From the NCBI GenBank assembly GCA_016290875.1, contig JAEEVL010000023.1, positions 1 through 55,669 of the forward strand: a stretch of 55,669 nt of DNA, written 5' to 3'. This DNA comes from Ruminococcus sp. (lineage in GTDB: Bacteria; Bacillota; Clostridia; Oscillospirales; Ruminococcaceae). The translations under genes were made by a program, and so were the position numbers. This document shows positions 18,571-27,381 of the stretch, piece by piece; position 1 is the stretch's first letter, and every line of letters starts with the position of its first letter. Below the pieces are notes generated by a model, which was not told the DNA's origin, searched no databases, and saw only the letters and a list, made by a program, of their open reading frames with translations.

Positions 18571-19664
18571 TGAACGATCTCGGGATATACATCCACGTAC
18601 CGTTCTGTGGCAGAAAATGTCCGTACTGCGACTTCTATTCAATCGCTTTCTCCCCCTCTGCCCTAAACGCATACACAGAAGCCGTTCTCCGCAACATCAA
18701 ACACTATTCCGAACCGGAACGAACAGTATCAACTATCTATTTCGGCGGAGGCACCCCCTCCCTGTTGACTCCGGAGCAGCTTCAAAACATTGTAACATCT
18801 GTAAGGGATAATTTTGCTCTATCCGATGGCGCTGAGATAACCCTTGAAGCCAATCCAAACACTCTGACTCCTGAAAAGCTCTCAAAGCTTCTTGATGCAG
18901 GAATCAACAGACTATCGATAGGTATTCAGTCCCTGCTTGACGATGAACTAAAAATGCTGGGCAGGGCTCACACAGCTGAACGTGCAGAAAAAGCTGTCCG
19001 TGATGCAGCTGCTGCCGGATTCAGTAATATATCCTGCGACCTTATGATAGCTCTGCCGGAACAAACTCCTGAAAAATTGCGCCGCTCTGCCGAAAGGCTC
19101 GCTGCTTTACCGATACAGCACATATCAGCTTATATTCTCAAACCTGAGGACGGCACTCCGTTCGCAGGCAGTGATCTGCTTAAAGCGCTCCCTGACGATG
19201 AGCTCTCAGCCGCGCTTTACCTCGAAACCGTACAAATCATGGCAGAACACGGCTTCGCACAGTATGAGATATCGAACTTTGCCCGAAAAGGCTTCGAAAG
19301 CCGTCACAACTGCCGCTACTGGAAATGCCAGGACTATCTCGGTATAGGTCCTGCCGCTCATTCCTGCTATCAAGGCAAAAGATTTGCTGTTCCGCGCGAT
19401 ATAGAGCTTTTCTCTTCTTCCGCACAGCAGCCTGTCGAGATAACAGACGACGCTCCATACGGTTTTGAAGAAAAAGCAATGCTTGGTTTAAGGCTCACAG
19501 AAGGCATAGACCTGAGAGATTTTCCTGAGCACCGTGATTCAATAGAAAGAAAAGTCCCTGCGCTTGCAGAGGCCGGTTACATAAATTTCGACGGCAGCAA
19601 ACTCTCCCTCACACCCGAGGGTTTCCTCGTTTCAAATGCCGTTATCGGTCAGCTAATTTTCTGA
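18570..19664 (+). CDS. hemW: Radical SAM heme chaperone HemW (coproporphyrinogen III oxidase-like)
   Basis: 364 residues. The radical-SAM cluster motif CGRKCPYCDFYS lies near residue 13 (CxxxCxxC), followed by STIYFGGGTPSLL, EANPNTLT, RLSIGIQS and GxDLMIALPEQT-type segments and a C-terminal HemW domain. The family was long called oxygen-independent coproporphyrinogen oxidase, but HemW members act in heme delivery; no other heme gene is in view. It is convergent with sigF, with only two bases between the stop codons. Confidence 0.93.
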   Translation: MNDLGIYIHVPFCGRKCPYCDFYSIAFSPSALNAYTEAVLRNIKHYSEPERTVSTIYFGGGTPSLLTPEQLQNIVTSVRDNFALSDGAEITLEANPNTLTPEKLSKLLDAGINRLSIGIQSLLDDELKMLGRAHTAERAEKAVRDAAAAGFSNISCDLMIALPEQTPEKLRRSAERLAALPIQHISAYILKPEDGTPFAGSDLLKALPDDELSAALYLETVQIMAEHGFAQYEISNFARKGFESRHNCRYWKCQDYLGIGPAAHSCYQGKRFAVPRDIELFSSSAQQPVEITDDAPYGFEEKAMLGLRLTEGIDLRDFPEHRDSIERKVPALAEAGYINFDGSKLSLTPEGFLVSNAVIGQLIF

Positions 19665-19666
19665 CA

Positions 19667-20326
19667 TCATTCCAGAAGCTCCTTTCGCATCTGCGCGAGG
19701 AGCTTTTTTTCGCGTCTTGACACTTGTACCTGCGTCATTCCAAGCGCTTTTGCAGTTTTCACCTGCGTCAGCTCTCGGAAGTATCGCAGTTCGAGAAGTG
19801 CTTTGTCGCGCGGTTCAAGTCTGCTCATTATCTGCCGCAAGGCAAGAACATCGACTATCCCCTCGTCAGGAGCTTCTGTCGGAATGTCTATCTGCCCCTC
19901 ATTATCGTCGGAGGAAGTTAATGATAAGAGAGGCTGACAGACGCAGAGTGCTTCAGCAACATCAGCTTCACTCTCTCCCGAAAGTACGGATAATTCTGAA
20001 ACAGTCGGTTCTCTGCCGCTGGTCTGACGAAATCTCTCGCAAATGCGCTGAATACGCACGGACAGTTCTTTAAGGCTACGGCTCACGCGAATGCTTCCGC
20101 CGTCTCTGAACAGCCGCTTGATCTCACCGAGTATCACAGGAACAGCATAAGTCGAGAAACACACACCGCGTTCTGTATCAAACGCTCTGACTGCTTTCAT
20201 AAGTCCCACGCAGCCGGCTGAATACAGATCGTCGTACTCTATGCCGCGCCCACGAAACTTATTTGCACAAAGGTGAACAAGTCCGAGATTATCCTCCGCA
20301 GAGGGAGCTTTCATTTCAGCCAACAT
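19667..20326 (-). CDS. sigF: RNA polymerase sigma-F factor (forespore)
   Basis: 219 residues, sigma-70 family. Region 2 includes DDLYSAGCVGLMKAVRAFD and CFSTYAVPVILGEIKR; region 3 includes REPTVSELSVLSG; region 4 has the helix-turn-helix TQVKTAKALGMTQVQVSRREKK. The position as third gene of an spoIIAA-spoIIAB-sigF operon identifies it as sigma F, which drives early forespore transcription and is held inactive by SpoIIAB. It overlaps spoIIAB by 11 bases. Confidence 0.95.
   Translation of the reverse strand: MLAEMKAPSAEDNLGLVHLCANKFRGRGIEYDDLYSAGCVGLMKAVRAFDTERGVCFSTYAVPVILGEIKRLFRDGGSIRVSRSLKELSVRIQRICERFRQTSGREPTVSELSVLSGESEADVAEALCVCQPLLSLTSSDDNEGQIDIPTEAPDEGIVDVLALRQIMSRLEPRDKALLELRYFRELTQVKTAKALGMTQVQVSRREKKLLAQMRKELLE
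19677..19710 (+). terminator. hemW terminator embedded in the sigF coding end
   Basis: agctcct (19677-19683) and aggagct (19698-19704) form the stem and seven T follow. It is 13 bases beyond the hemW stop and lies inside the last codons of the convergent sigF gene, so the same DNA codes for the sigma-factor C-terminus. Confidence 0.8.
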
Positions 20327-20753
20327 TCGGTGAAAGCCTCTTGCGCATAGTCACAGTCGTCCCCTTGCCGGGCATACTTCTTACTGTGAGCTTATCCATA
20401 AACGACTCCATGACCGAGAAGCCAAGTCCGGAACGCTCCTCCTCCGGAGCTGTCGTGTAAAGCGGTTCCATAGCCTTGTCCACGTCACTTATACCACAGC
20501 CTTTATCCTTTACCCTTATGTATATCTCACGGTCTCTGAGGAGCTTCACCGTTAGCTCGATATTGCCGCAAGTTCCTCTGTACGCGTGAACAACAGCATT
20601 CGTAACGGCTTCCGAAACAGCTGTACGTATATCCGAAAGCTCCTCTACCGTAGGATCTGTCTGTATCAGAAACGACGATACTACCGCCCTTGCCGCGCTC
20701 TCATTGACAGACAGCGAGGGCATTGTGAATTTTATTGAATTTATCACTTCCAT
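20316..20753 (-). CDS. spoIIAB: Anti-sigma F factor SpoIIAB
   Basis: 145 residues with a GHKL (HATPase) kinase fold: N box AVSEAVTNAVVHAY, G1 box VKDKGCGISD and G2 box ERSGLGFSVM. It binds and inhibits sigma F and phosphorylates SpoIIAA. It lies 25 bases after spoIIAA and overlaps sigF by 11 bases. Confidence 0.95.
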   Translation of the reverse strand: MEVINSIKFTMPSLSVNESAARAVVSSFLIQTDPTVEELSDIRTAVSEAVTNAVVHAYRGTCGNIELTVKLLRDREIYIRVKDKGCGISDVDKAMEPLYTTAPEEERSGLGFSVMESFMDKLTVRSMPGKGTTVTMRKRLSPNVG

Positions 20754-20778
20754 AATTGCCTCCTTGAATCGTGACCGC

Positions 20779-21084
20779 TCAGGTCACTTTGACTATGCGC
20801 TCTATGCCGGACAGTTTCAGTACACGCCTGATATACGGCTGAGGATTTCTGACCTCAAGCATACCGCCGCATTCCTTCATCAGCTTGCTTCTCCCCATTA
20901 TCAGACCTATCCCAGAGCTGTCCATAAACGTTATCTTCCCGAGATCTATCGCAAGCGAGCGCGGCTGAGCCGCAACTATGTAGCGGTCAATCTCCTCCCG
21001 GACTGCCCTTGCATTGTGATGATCTATCTCACCGCTCAGGACTGCAACAGCAGTGCCACGTTCAGATCTTATATCGACCTTCAT
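20779..21084 (-). CDS. spoIIAA: Anti-anti-sigma factor SpoIIAA
   Basis: 101-residue STAS-domain protein. Unphosphorylated SpoIIAA releases sigma F from SpoIIAB; the phosphorylatable serine is in ITFMDSSGIG (Ser57, second Ser of the pair by comparison with Bacillus). GGAGGT precedes the ATG. It is the first gene of the operon; no clear SigA or SigH promoter could be assigned upstream. Confidence 0.94.
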   Translation of the reverse strand: MKVDIRSERGTAVAVLSGEIDHHNARAVREEIDRYIVAAQPRSLAIDLGKITFMDSSGIGLIMGRSKLMKECGGMLEVRNPQPYIRRVLKLSGIERIVKVT

Positions 21085-21200
21085 TGTTTTACCTCCGTTC
21101 TTTTTGTCTGAGACTATATTACCACCACTTCTCTGAAAAAAAGGTCGTTTTCAGTCGGCAGACAAAAATTTTTCCGCTGTTTCCATATTGCCGGAAACAC

Positions 21201-21229
21201 TTGAAAATATATCCGCCAGATGTTATAAT
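21201..21229 (+). promoter_or_regulatory. Promoter of the flavin reductase gene
   Basis: TTGAAA (21201-21206), 17-bp spacer, TATAAT (21224-21229), 33 bases before the ATG. Confidence 0.82.
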
Positions 21230-21262
21230 AATAGAAATAATTCTTATAAGTCAGGTGAAGTT

Positions 21263-21868
21263 ATGTCTAAACAATTCTGGAAAGGCAGCGCTCTTCTCGC
21301 TCCTGTTCCTGCTGCTCTTGTTTCATGCGGCACAGTCGAAAAGCCTAATGTCCTCACGATTGGCTGGACAGGTATAGTCTGCACCCGTCCTGCTATGACC
21401 TATATATCTGTCCGCCCGGAGCGTTTTTCGCACGACATCATCAAAAACAGCGGTGAATTCGTCATTAATCTTACAACTTCCGCTATGTGTCGCACTACTG
21501 ACTTCTGTGGAGTAAAAAGCGGCAAAAACACTGATAAATTCAAAGTGTGCGGACTTCACGCCGTACCTGCACATGAAGTCAGCGCTCCGCTTATAGAAGA
21601 GTGTCCGATAAGCCTCGAATGCCGCGTAACTGAGTCAAAGCTCCTCGGTTCGCATACCATGTTCCTTGCAGAGATAGTTGGCATCGACGCCGATGAACGC
21701 TTTATCGACAGCAAGGGCAAGCTCAACCTCCAGCAATGCGGTCTGATGGCTTACGCTCACGGAGAATACTTCGCCCTTGGCAGAAAGCTCGGCGACTTCG
21801 GTTTCTCTGTCCGTAAAAAGAAAAAGAACCACCCTCAGCCACCGAAAAAAGCTCTTGCTAAGAAGTAA
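21263..21868 (+). CDS. Flavin reductase family protein (FMN-binding split barrel)
   Basis: 201 residues from the ATG at 21263, chosen because CAGGTGA precedes it; a longer frame begins at 21188 inside the promoter. GSALLAPVPAALVSCG, followed by NVLTIGWTGIVCTRPAMTYI and the SGEFVINL segment, are typical of FMN-binding flavoredoxin/flavin reductase proteins. The basic tail (KKKKNHPQPPKK) is unusual. Substrate unknown. Its 3' end overlaps the convergent BofC-like gene by 11 bases. Confidence 0.85.
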   Translation: MSKQFWKGSALLAPVPAALVSCGTVEKPNVLTIGWTGIVCTRPAMTYISVRPERFSHDIIKNSGEFVINLTTSAMCRTTDFCGVKSGKNTDKFKVCGLHAVPAHEVSAPLIEECPISLECRVTESKLLGSHTMFLAEIVGIDADERFIDSKGKLNLQQCGLMAYAHGEYFALGRKLGDFGFSVRKKKKNHPQPPKKALAKK

Positions 21869-22196
21869 TATCGCTGATGTAGCTTTTAAGCTCGCTCTCG
21901 CTCGAAAAAGCTATCCCTCCGGCAAGCTGACTGCGATCAAGCTCCGGCATAAGTGAAATGTCAGCATCTATATACATATATGGTTCACTGTGACCTGTCC
22001 GGAATACGCCTATCCTGCCGTAATACTCCCTGACTGTATACGGCGGGACAGGCTTATTGCTTTCTATCGCCGCTGCCTTTCTCTCAACACGCATCTCATG
22101 ATTGCTTCTCCCGAGAGAGCATATTACAAGAACACCGGAAGCTGAAAACGCTGTGAAGATGATCATAAACATCTTCCAGCCTGTTTTTTTATCCAT
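21858..22196 (-). CDS. BofC C-terminal-domain-like membrane-anchored protein
   Basis: 112 residues: an N-terminal transmembrane helix (~8-28) and an extracytoplasmic domain from ~50, YTVREYYGRIGVF then YMYIDADISLMPELD. This pattern resembles the BofC C-terminal domain; in Bacillus, BofC modulates an intermembrane signalling protease in sporulation. Resemblance is by motif only, and many clostridial proteins with this domain have no known role. Proximity to spoIIA is suggestive but not proof. Confidence 0.65.
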   Translation of the reverse strand: MDKKTGWKMFMIIFTAFSASGVLVICSLGRSNHEMRVERKAAAIESNKPVPPYTVREYYGRIGVFRTGHSEPYMYIDADISLMPELDRSQLAGGIAFSSESELKSYISDITS

Positions 22197-22283
22197 AAAG
22201 CACCTCCTCTGTTGCCGAATTGTCTTATTTATTATCTCCGGATTTTCCCATATTATACAATTTGACGGTTTTACAAAAAACGC

Positions 22284-22373
22284 TTAACATCCGCATCAAA
22301 ATGTGATATAATGTAAGTTGTATAATTATCTGAAAAATCTTTGAAAGGAGCTGCGCCGTTCATATACGAACGG
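22284..22373 (+). promoter_or_regulatory. PBP promoter and leader hairpin separating SD from start
   Basis: TTAACA (22284-22289), 17-bp spacer ending in TG-A, TATAAT (22307-22312; extended -10). The only Shine-Dalgarno-like site, GAAAGGAG at 22343-22350, lies 28 bases before the TTG. Between them a 6-bp hairpin, ccgttc (22356-22361) with gaacgg (22368-22373), could fold away the excess and bring the site to about 10 bases from the start. Confidence 0.65.
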
Positions 22374-22378
22374 TACCC

Positions 22379-24955
22379 TTGCACATGAACGATAATAACT
22401 TTGAGATGCCGCACAAGAACCCCGATCCGACACCACGCCGCGACAACGGCAGCCGCAATGCATATCCGGATCAGCCAAACGGTATGACGCCGCCTTACCG
22501 CCCCGTCAGGACCGCTCCAAGACTGCCCAAAAAGAAAAAGAACAAGTTCCTCGTGATACTTAAGAAGCTGTTTGCCGTGGTCGCTACCACAATGCTTTCG
22601 CTTCTTCTAGTAATAATAATCACGAGCACCATCGTAGCCACTGCACTGACGGTTTATGTCCTCGACTTTATGGATGACTCAACGAGCGTAACGCTCCAGG
22701 ACCTCGAAGCCGGAAGTGACACCTACTTCTATACAACGGATATAGATGAAAACGGTAATGAAAAGCTCAGCGTTATCCACCGTGTAAAAACCGACGTTCA
22801 GCGTATACCGGTATCCATTGACAAGGTACCGCAGCACGTCCGTGACGCTTTCGTTTATACGGAGGACGAGCGTTTCTACACCCACGACGGTGTTGACTAC
22901 AAGCGTACATTCTCCGCATTCGTAAATATGTTCATGCATATCTACGATACCGAACAGGGTGGTTCAACCATCACCCAGCAGCTCATCAAGAACGTCACCG
23001 GTGACGATGAGCACTCCCCTCAGCGTAAGATACGAGAGATATTCAGTGCTATGCAGCTCGAAAAGTCCTACACAAAGGACGAGATCCTCGAAGAGTATCT
23101 CAACTACATCGGCTTCGGCGGCGCTGTAAACGGTATCCAGCTTGCTTCACTGACATACTTTGGAAAGAATGTTGACCAGCTCACTACTCCGGAAGCTGCC
23201 GTACTCGCAGCTATCCCGAAAAGCCCTGAGGAATACGGTCCGTTCACTGACTATGACAACACCTACGGTGAACACGTCAGCGGCAGAGATGTAAACCGTG
23301 AACGTCAGAAATATGTTCTCTACAAGCTCTACGAAAATGGTGCTATCACATACGATCAGTATCAGGAGTACAGAAATGCTCCCATAATCTATGCTGACTC
23401 CGATGAATACAAAGCTCTCCATCCCGAGACAACAGCAGAAGAGCTCATCGATAAGGATAAGGCTTACTCATGGGAAGTTGATGCCGTTTATCACGAATTC
23501 TTCAGAATAATGAAGGAGCTTTACGATATAGACGACGATCAGGAAGCCCTCAAGCGCATCAATAAGGGCGGCTATAAGGTATATACCACTATTGACCACA
23601 AGATGCAGGAATATGTATCGAACAAGTTCCTCGATCTCGCCAACCTCGTGGATGTTAACTACGTAACAAGACATGTCGATAACGACGGTGACGGCGAAGC
23701 TGAGGAATACAAGCCTCACGTAGCCTTCGTTGCGCTCAACTACGACGGTACTGTCCGCGCTATTGTCGGACAGTGGGGCGAAAAGAAAGACTCGCTCATT
23801 ACCAACTACGCAGACTATGAGCCGCGTCCGGTTGGTTCAACTATCAAACCTGTCGCAGGTTACGGCTGTGCTATCGAAAACAACAAAGTACACTGGGGTA
23901 CGATACTTCAGGATAAAGCGCCTTACGTCATCGATGGAAAACCATGGCCTGACAACTACGACGGCGCACCGAAAGGCGGTTCACATCCCCTATACTACTT
24001 CCTCCAGAACTCTGTTAATACCGTTTCCGCTCAGCTCGTTAAGATGTGCGGTGAGGAAACAGTATACAAATTCTGTACAGAGAAGCTGGGACTGAGAATG
24101 GATCCGGATCACGATATGAGTCCGTCTCCTCTTTCAATCGGTCAGCTCCGCCACGGTCTTACACTTGAAAATCTTGTAAACGCATATATACCATACGGAA
24201 ATGAGGGTATTTACAGCGAAGCCCACATCATTACAAAGATCGAAGATGCAAACAATCAGGTAATCTACACTAATGACGGCAATGCCCGTGAAGCTATGTC
24301 CCCTGAATCAGCATGGGTAATGAACCGCTTGATGAAGACGGTTGTTGACGGCGGTACTGCTTCACGCTTAAAGCTCAATAATAAGGTAGTTGTCGGTAAG
24401 ACAGGTACTACCGAAAACTGGTGGGACCTTGCTTTCGTCGGACTTACAAGAGACTTCGTAAGCGGCGTTACTATCGGTTATGACAAGAATATTGACGGAA
24501 TGCAGCTTCCGCACGACCTCAACTCTCCTCTGCTCTGGTACAGGATAATCGGTGAATACGCCGATACAGAGTTTACAGATACCGGCAAAGACTTTGATCC
24601 GGTAAAAACAGTTATCGAAGCTCCTATGTGTTCTTCAACCGGTATGATCGCAGGTCAGGGTTGTCCTCGCGGTTCAATAGGCTATTGGAAGCCTGATAAC
24701 GCTCCAACCTGCAACGGCGGTCACTATGTTGCACCTGCTGAAGGTGAAGGCGGAGACAGTAATGGTGGCGGCGAAGCCGGAGACAACGAAGGCGGTGGCG
24801 ATGCTGGCGGAAATGCCGATGGCGGTGACGCTGGCGGAAACGCTGGCGGCGGCGATGCTGGTGGAAACGCTGGTGGCGGTGGCGCAGGCGGAAATGCCGG
24901 CGGCGGTGACGCTGTTGTAAACGCAGGCGGCGGTGACGCTGGCGGAAACGAATAA
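22379..24955 (+). CDS. Class A penicillin-binding protein (PBP1A-type transglycosylase/transpeptidase)
   Basis: Bifunctional peptidoglycan polymerase and cross-linking enzyme, 858 residues. Order: cytosolic Pro/basic N-terminus, transmembrane helix (~56-95), GT51 transglycosylase (EDERFYTHDGVDYKRT with catalytic Glu, GGSTITQQLIKN), transpeptidase with S-x-x-K in VGSTIKPVAG, SVN in QNSVNTVS and VGKTGTTENWW, then a Cys-containing insert (APMCSSTGMIAGQGC) and a glycine/Asp/Asn repeat tail. The frame opens at TTG 22379, with ATG two codons later at 22385; neither has a close SD. It leads the run with the THUMP methyltransferase and rmuC. Confidence 0.93.
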   Translation: MHMNDNNFEMPHKNPDPTPRRDNGSRNAYPDQPNGMTPPYRPVRTAPRLPKKKKNKFLVILKKLFAVVATTMLSLLLVIIITSTIVATALTVYVLDFMDDSTSVTLQDLEAGSDTYFYTTDIDENGNEKLSVIHRVKTDVQRIPVSIDKVPQHVRDAFVYTEDERFYTHDGVDYKRTFSAFVNMFMHIYDTEQGGSTITQQLIKNVTGDDEHSPQRKIREIFSAMQLEKSYTKDEILEEYLNYIGFGGAVNGIQLASLTYFGKNVDQLTTPEAAVLAAIPKSPEEYGPFTDYDNTYGEHVSGRDVNRERQKYVLYKLYENGAITYDQYQEYRNAPIIYADSDEYKALHPETTAEELIDKDKAYSWEVDAVYHEFFRIMKELYDIDDDQEALKRINKGGYKVYTTIDHKMQEYVSNKFLDLANLVDVNYVTRHVDNDGDGEAEEYKPHVAFVALNYDGTVRAIVGQWGEKKDSLITNYADYEPRPVGSTIKPVAGYGCAIENNKVHWGTILQDKAPYVIDGKPWPDNYDGAPKGGSHPLYYFLQNSVNTVSAQLVKMCGEETVYKFCTEKLGLRMDPDHDMSPSPLSIGQLRHGLTLENLVNAYIPYGNEGIYSEAHIITKIEDANNQVIYTNDGNAREAMSPESAWVMNRLMKTVVDGGTASRLKLNNKVVVGKTGTTENWWDLAFVGLTRDFVSGVTIGYDKNIDGMQLPHDLNSPLLWYRIIGEYADTEFTDTGKDFDPVKTVIEAPMCSSTGMIAGQGCPRGSIGYWKPDNAPTCNGGHYVAPAEGEGGDSNGGGEAGDNEGGGDAGGNADGGDAGGNAGGGDAGGNAGGGGAGGNAGGGDAVVNAGGGDAGGNE
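24750..24952 (+). repeat. Glycine-rich nonapeptide repeat tail of the PBP
   Basis: Imperfect tandem 27-bp units encode a period-9 pattern of the type GGGDAGGNA (variants GGGGAGGNA, GGGDAVVNA, GGGEAGDNE). About seven or eight units close the protein. In-frame expansion or contraction by slippage is likely between strains. Confidence 0.85.
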
Positions 24956-24968
24956 TTAAGGTGATATT

Positions 24969-26084
24969 TTGAACGATACAATGAGATTATGCTGTCCATG
25001 CCACTTTGGTCTGGAAAGCGTACTAAAATATGAGATCATGAAGATCGGCGGCACTGATCTTAAAGTCAGCGACGGAAAGATCAGTTTCACCGGTGACGCA
25101 AACGTTCTCGCAAGGGCTAATCTCTGCCTTTCAACGGCAGAGAGAGTCCTTATCGAATTAATAGAATTCAGAGCAGAGTCCTTCGAGGAACTCTTCCAGG
25201 GTGTCAAGGCTATAGAGCTTGAGCGCTATATTGCTCCGACAGATGCTTTTCCGGTCAAGGGATATTCGCTGAACTCTGCACTTCACAGTGTTCCTGACTG
25301 CCAGTCTATCATTAAAAAGGCTGCTGTTGAACGTCTCAAATCTAAGTACGGCATAAGCTGGTTCGATGAGACCGGTCCTGCTGTACAGATAAAGTTCAGC
25401 ATACTCAAGGACATAGTTACTATCTATCTCGATACGAGCGGCACAGGTCTCCACAAGCGCGGTTACAGACGCAATTCCAATGCTGCTCCTATCAAGGAAA
25501 CTCTCGCGGCAGGTATTATAGACCTCGCAAGAGTTCATCCCGAATCAGTCGTATGCGATCCATTCTGCGGAAGCGGTACTATTCTTATTGAGTCTGCCCT
25601 CAGAGCACTCCGAATAGCTCCCGGTATCAACAGAAGATTCGCTGCTGAGAAGTGGTCCTGCTTCAAGCCTGAGATATGGCGCGAAGAACGCAGCCGTGCT
25701 ATCGAAAACGTTGACAGGACTGCTGAATTCCACGCTATCGGCTTCGATATCGACGATGCAGCTGTTGCACTCGCACTCGACAATGCTCACAAAGCCGGTA
25801 TCAAATCAAGGGTTACAATCGAACAGGCTGATATATCTTCATTCGTTCAGCCGGAGAATTCGATCGTTATATGCAATCCCCCGTATGGTGAAAGACTTCT
25901 CGAGCTCCGCGAAGCCGAAGACATCTACAAGAAAATGGGCAGAGTCCTTGGAAAGGGAGGCAGCAAACAGTCCTACATCATCTCCCCACACGAACAGTTT
26001 GAGCAGTTCTTCGGCGAAAAGGCACGCAAGAGGCGCAAACTCTACAATGGCATGATTAAGTGTCAGCTCTATATGTACTTTTAG
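24969..26084 (+). CDS. THUMP-domain class I RNA methyltransferase (RlmL/YpsC-like)
   Basis: 371 residues: N-terminal ferredoxin-like/THUMP RNA-binding part (~1-155) and a C-terminal SAM-dependent methyltransferase (CDPFCGSGTILIESA near residue 195 binds SAM; VICNPPYGERL near ~300 is the N2/N6-type catalytic motif). By homology the family methylates guanine in 23S rRNA. The start is TTG 24969 with AAGGTGAT ahead; an ATG four codons later is an alternative. It follows the PBP stop by 13 bases. Confidence 0.9.
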   Translation: MNDTMRLCCPCHFGLESVLKYEIMKIGGTDLKVSDGKISFTGDANVLARANLCLSTAERVLIELIEFRAESFEELFQGVKAIELERYIAPTDAFPVKGYSLNSALHSVPDCQSIIKKAAVERLKSKYGISWFDETGPAVQIKFSILKDIVTIYLDTSGTGLHKRGYRRNSNAAPIKETLAAGIIDLARVHPESVVCDPFCGSGTILIESALRALRIAPGINRRFAAEKWSCFKPEIWREERSRAIENVDRTAEFHAIGFDIDDAAVALALDNAHKAGIKSRVTIEQADISSFVQPENSIVICNPPYGERLLELREAEDIYKKMGRVLGKGGSKQSYIISPHEQFEQFFGEKARKRRKLYNGMIKCQLYMYF

Positions 26085-26093
26085 GTGTGATCT

Positions 26094-27341
26094 ATGGATA
26101 TTATCATTATCGCAATAGGCATCGTACTAATTATACTAATGATACTGCTGCTCCTCTCGTCAAAGAGGAACAGCAGTGCTTCTATTAACGAAGAACTCAA
26201 AAAGTTCGCCGAAATCATACACAAGGAAAATGAAGCTGCTGACCGTCAGCTTCGCTCCGAGATAACCTCTAACGTACAGCTGAGCGTCAGAAATCTCGGC
26301 GATGTGCTCGGAAGCAATCAGAAAGCTGCCGGTGAAGCAGTTAATGCTCAGCTCGCAGTCCTCGAAAACCGCTTCAAGACTCTTGAGAGCCACAACGAAG
26401 AAAAGCTCGAAGCGATAAGACTGAATATGTCGAGACACCTTGCAAATATGCAGGATGAAAACACCAAAAAGCTTGATGCGATACAGTCAACCGTAAACGA
26501 AAAGCTCGATAATAAGATGAACGAGTCATTCAGACTCGTAAGTGAAAGACTTGAACAGGTCTACAAAGGACTTGGTGAGATGCAGTCTATCGCTTCCGGA
26601 GTAGGTGACCTCAAAAAAGTGCTCTCAAACGTAAAAACACGCGGTATACTCGGCGAGATACAGCTTGGTGCGATTCTTGAGGATATACTCGCTCCGGAAC
26701 AGTACGAACGAGAGATACCAACTATCCCCGGCAGCGCTAACCACGTTGAATTTGCAGTTCGTCTCCCTGGCGGAGATGACGGCAAATGTGTATATCTTCC
26801 AATAGACTCAAAGTTCCCGGGAGATACCTACACAGCACTCCAGGACGCTTATGATTCAGGCGATACAGAAGCTATCGCCGATGCAAAGAAGCAGCTCGCA
26901 GCTGTTGTCAAAAAATGTGCAAAGGATATCAGGGAAAAATACGTTGAACCACCTTTTACTACAAATTTTGGCATAATGTTCCTGCCATTCGAGGGACTCT
27001 ACTCCGAAGTTGTCAACAGCGGTCTGATAGAAGTGCTCCAGCACGACTATAACATCAACGTTACCGGACCTTCAACAATGGCAGCTATGCTGAATTCGCT
27101 TCAGATGGGATTCCGTACCCTTGCTATCCAGAAAAAGAGCAACCAGGTATGGGAGATACTCGGTGCAGTTAAAACCGAATTTCTCACATTCAGCAAGGTT
27201 CTCGAAGATACTCAGAAGCACATCAAAAAAGTCGATGACGATCTCGAAAAGCTCGTCGGAGTCCGCACACGTCAGATCAACCGTAAACTCAGCAAGATCG
27301 AAGCTGCTGATTATCCGGAAGATCTCATATCCGAAGAATAA
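26094..27341 (+). CDS. rmuC: DNA recombination protein RmuC
   Basis: 415 residues: an N-terminal membrane helix (~3-23), a long coiled coil (~30-170) and the nuclease-like RmuC domain (GILGEIQLGAILEDIL, LPIDSKFPGD, FLPFEGLYSEV). RmuC limits recombination at inverted repeats in enterobacteria; its biochemistry is poorly known. Start ATG has a GGTGTGAT site, 9 bases after the methyltransferase stop; a terminator follows. Confidence 0.93.
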   Translation: MDIIIIAIGIVLIILMILLLLSSKRNSSASINEELKKFAEIIHKENEAADRQLRSEITSNVQLSVRNLGDVLGSNQKAAGEAVNAQLAVLENRFKTLESHNEEKLEAIRLNMSRHLANMQDENTKKLDAIQSTVNEKLDNKMNESFRLVSERLEQVYKGLGEMQSIASGVGDLKKVLSNVKTRGILGEIQLGAILEDILAPEQYEREIPTIPGSANHVEFAVRLPGGDDGKCVYLPIDSKFPGDTYTALQDAYDSGDTEAIADAKKQLAAVVKKCAKDIREKYVEPPFTTNFGIMFLPFEGLYSEVVNSGLIEVLQHDYNINVTGPSTMAAMLNSLQMGFRTLAIQKKSNQVWEILGAVKTEFLTFSKVLEDTQKHIKKVDDDLEKLVGVRTRQINRKLSKIEAADYPEDLISEE

Positions 27342-27344
27342 CAA

Positions 27345-27367
27345 AAAGCTCCGTTCACCGGAGCTTT
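27345..27367 (+). terminator. rmuC terminator
   Basis: aaagctccg (27345-27353) and cggagcttt (27359-27367) pair perfectly around a 5-base loop, 3 bases after the rmuC stop. The T-run is short (TTT, then AATTAT), so partial read-through into comF is likely. Confidence 0.72.
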
Positions 27368-27381
27368 AATTATAATGTATT

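Noticed and set aside
24724..24999. Proline-rich minus-strand frame opposite the PBP tail
   Set aside because: It is the reverse of the glycine-rich repeats and has no start signals.
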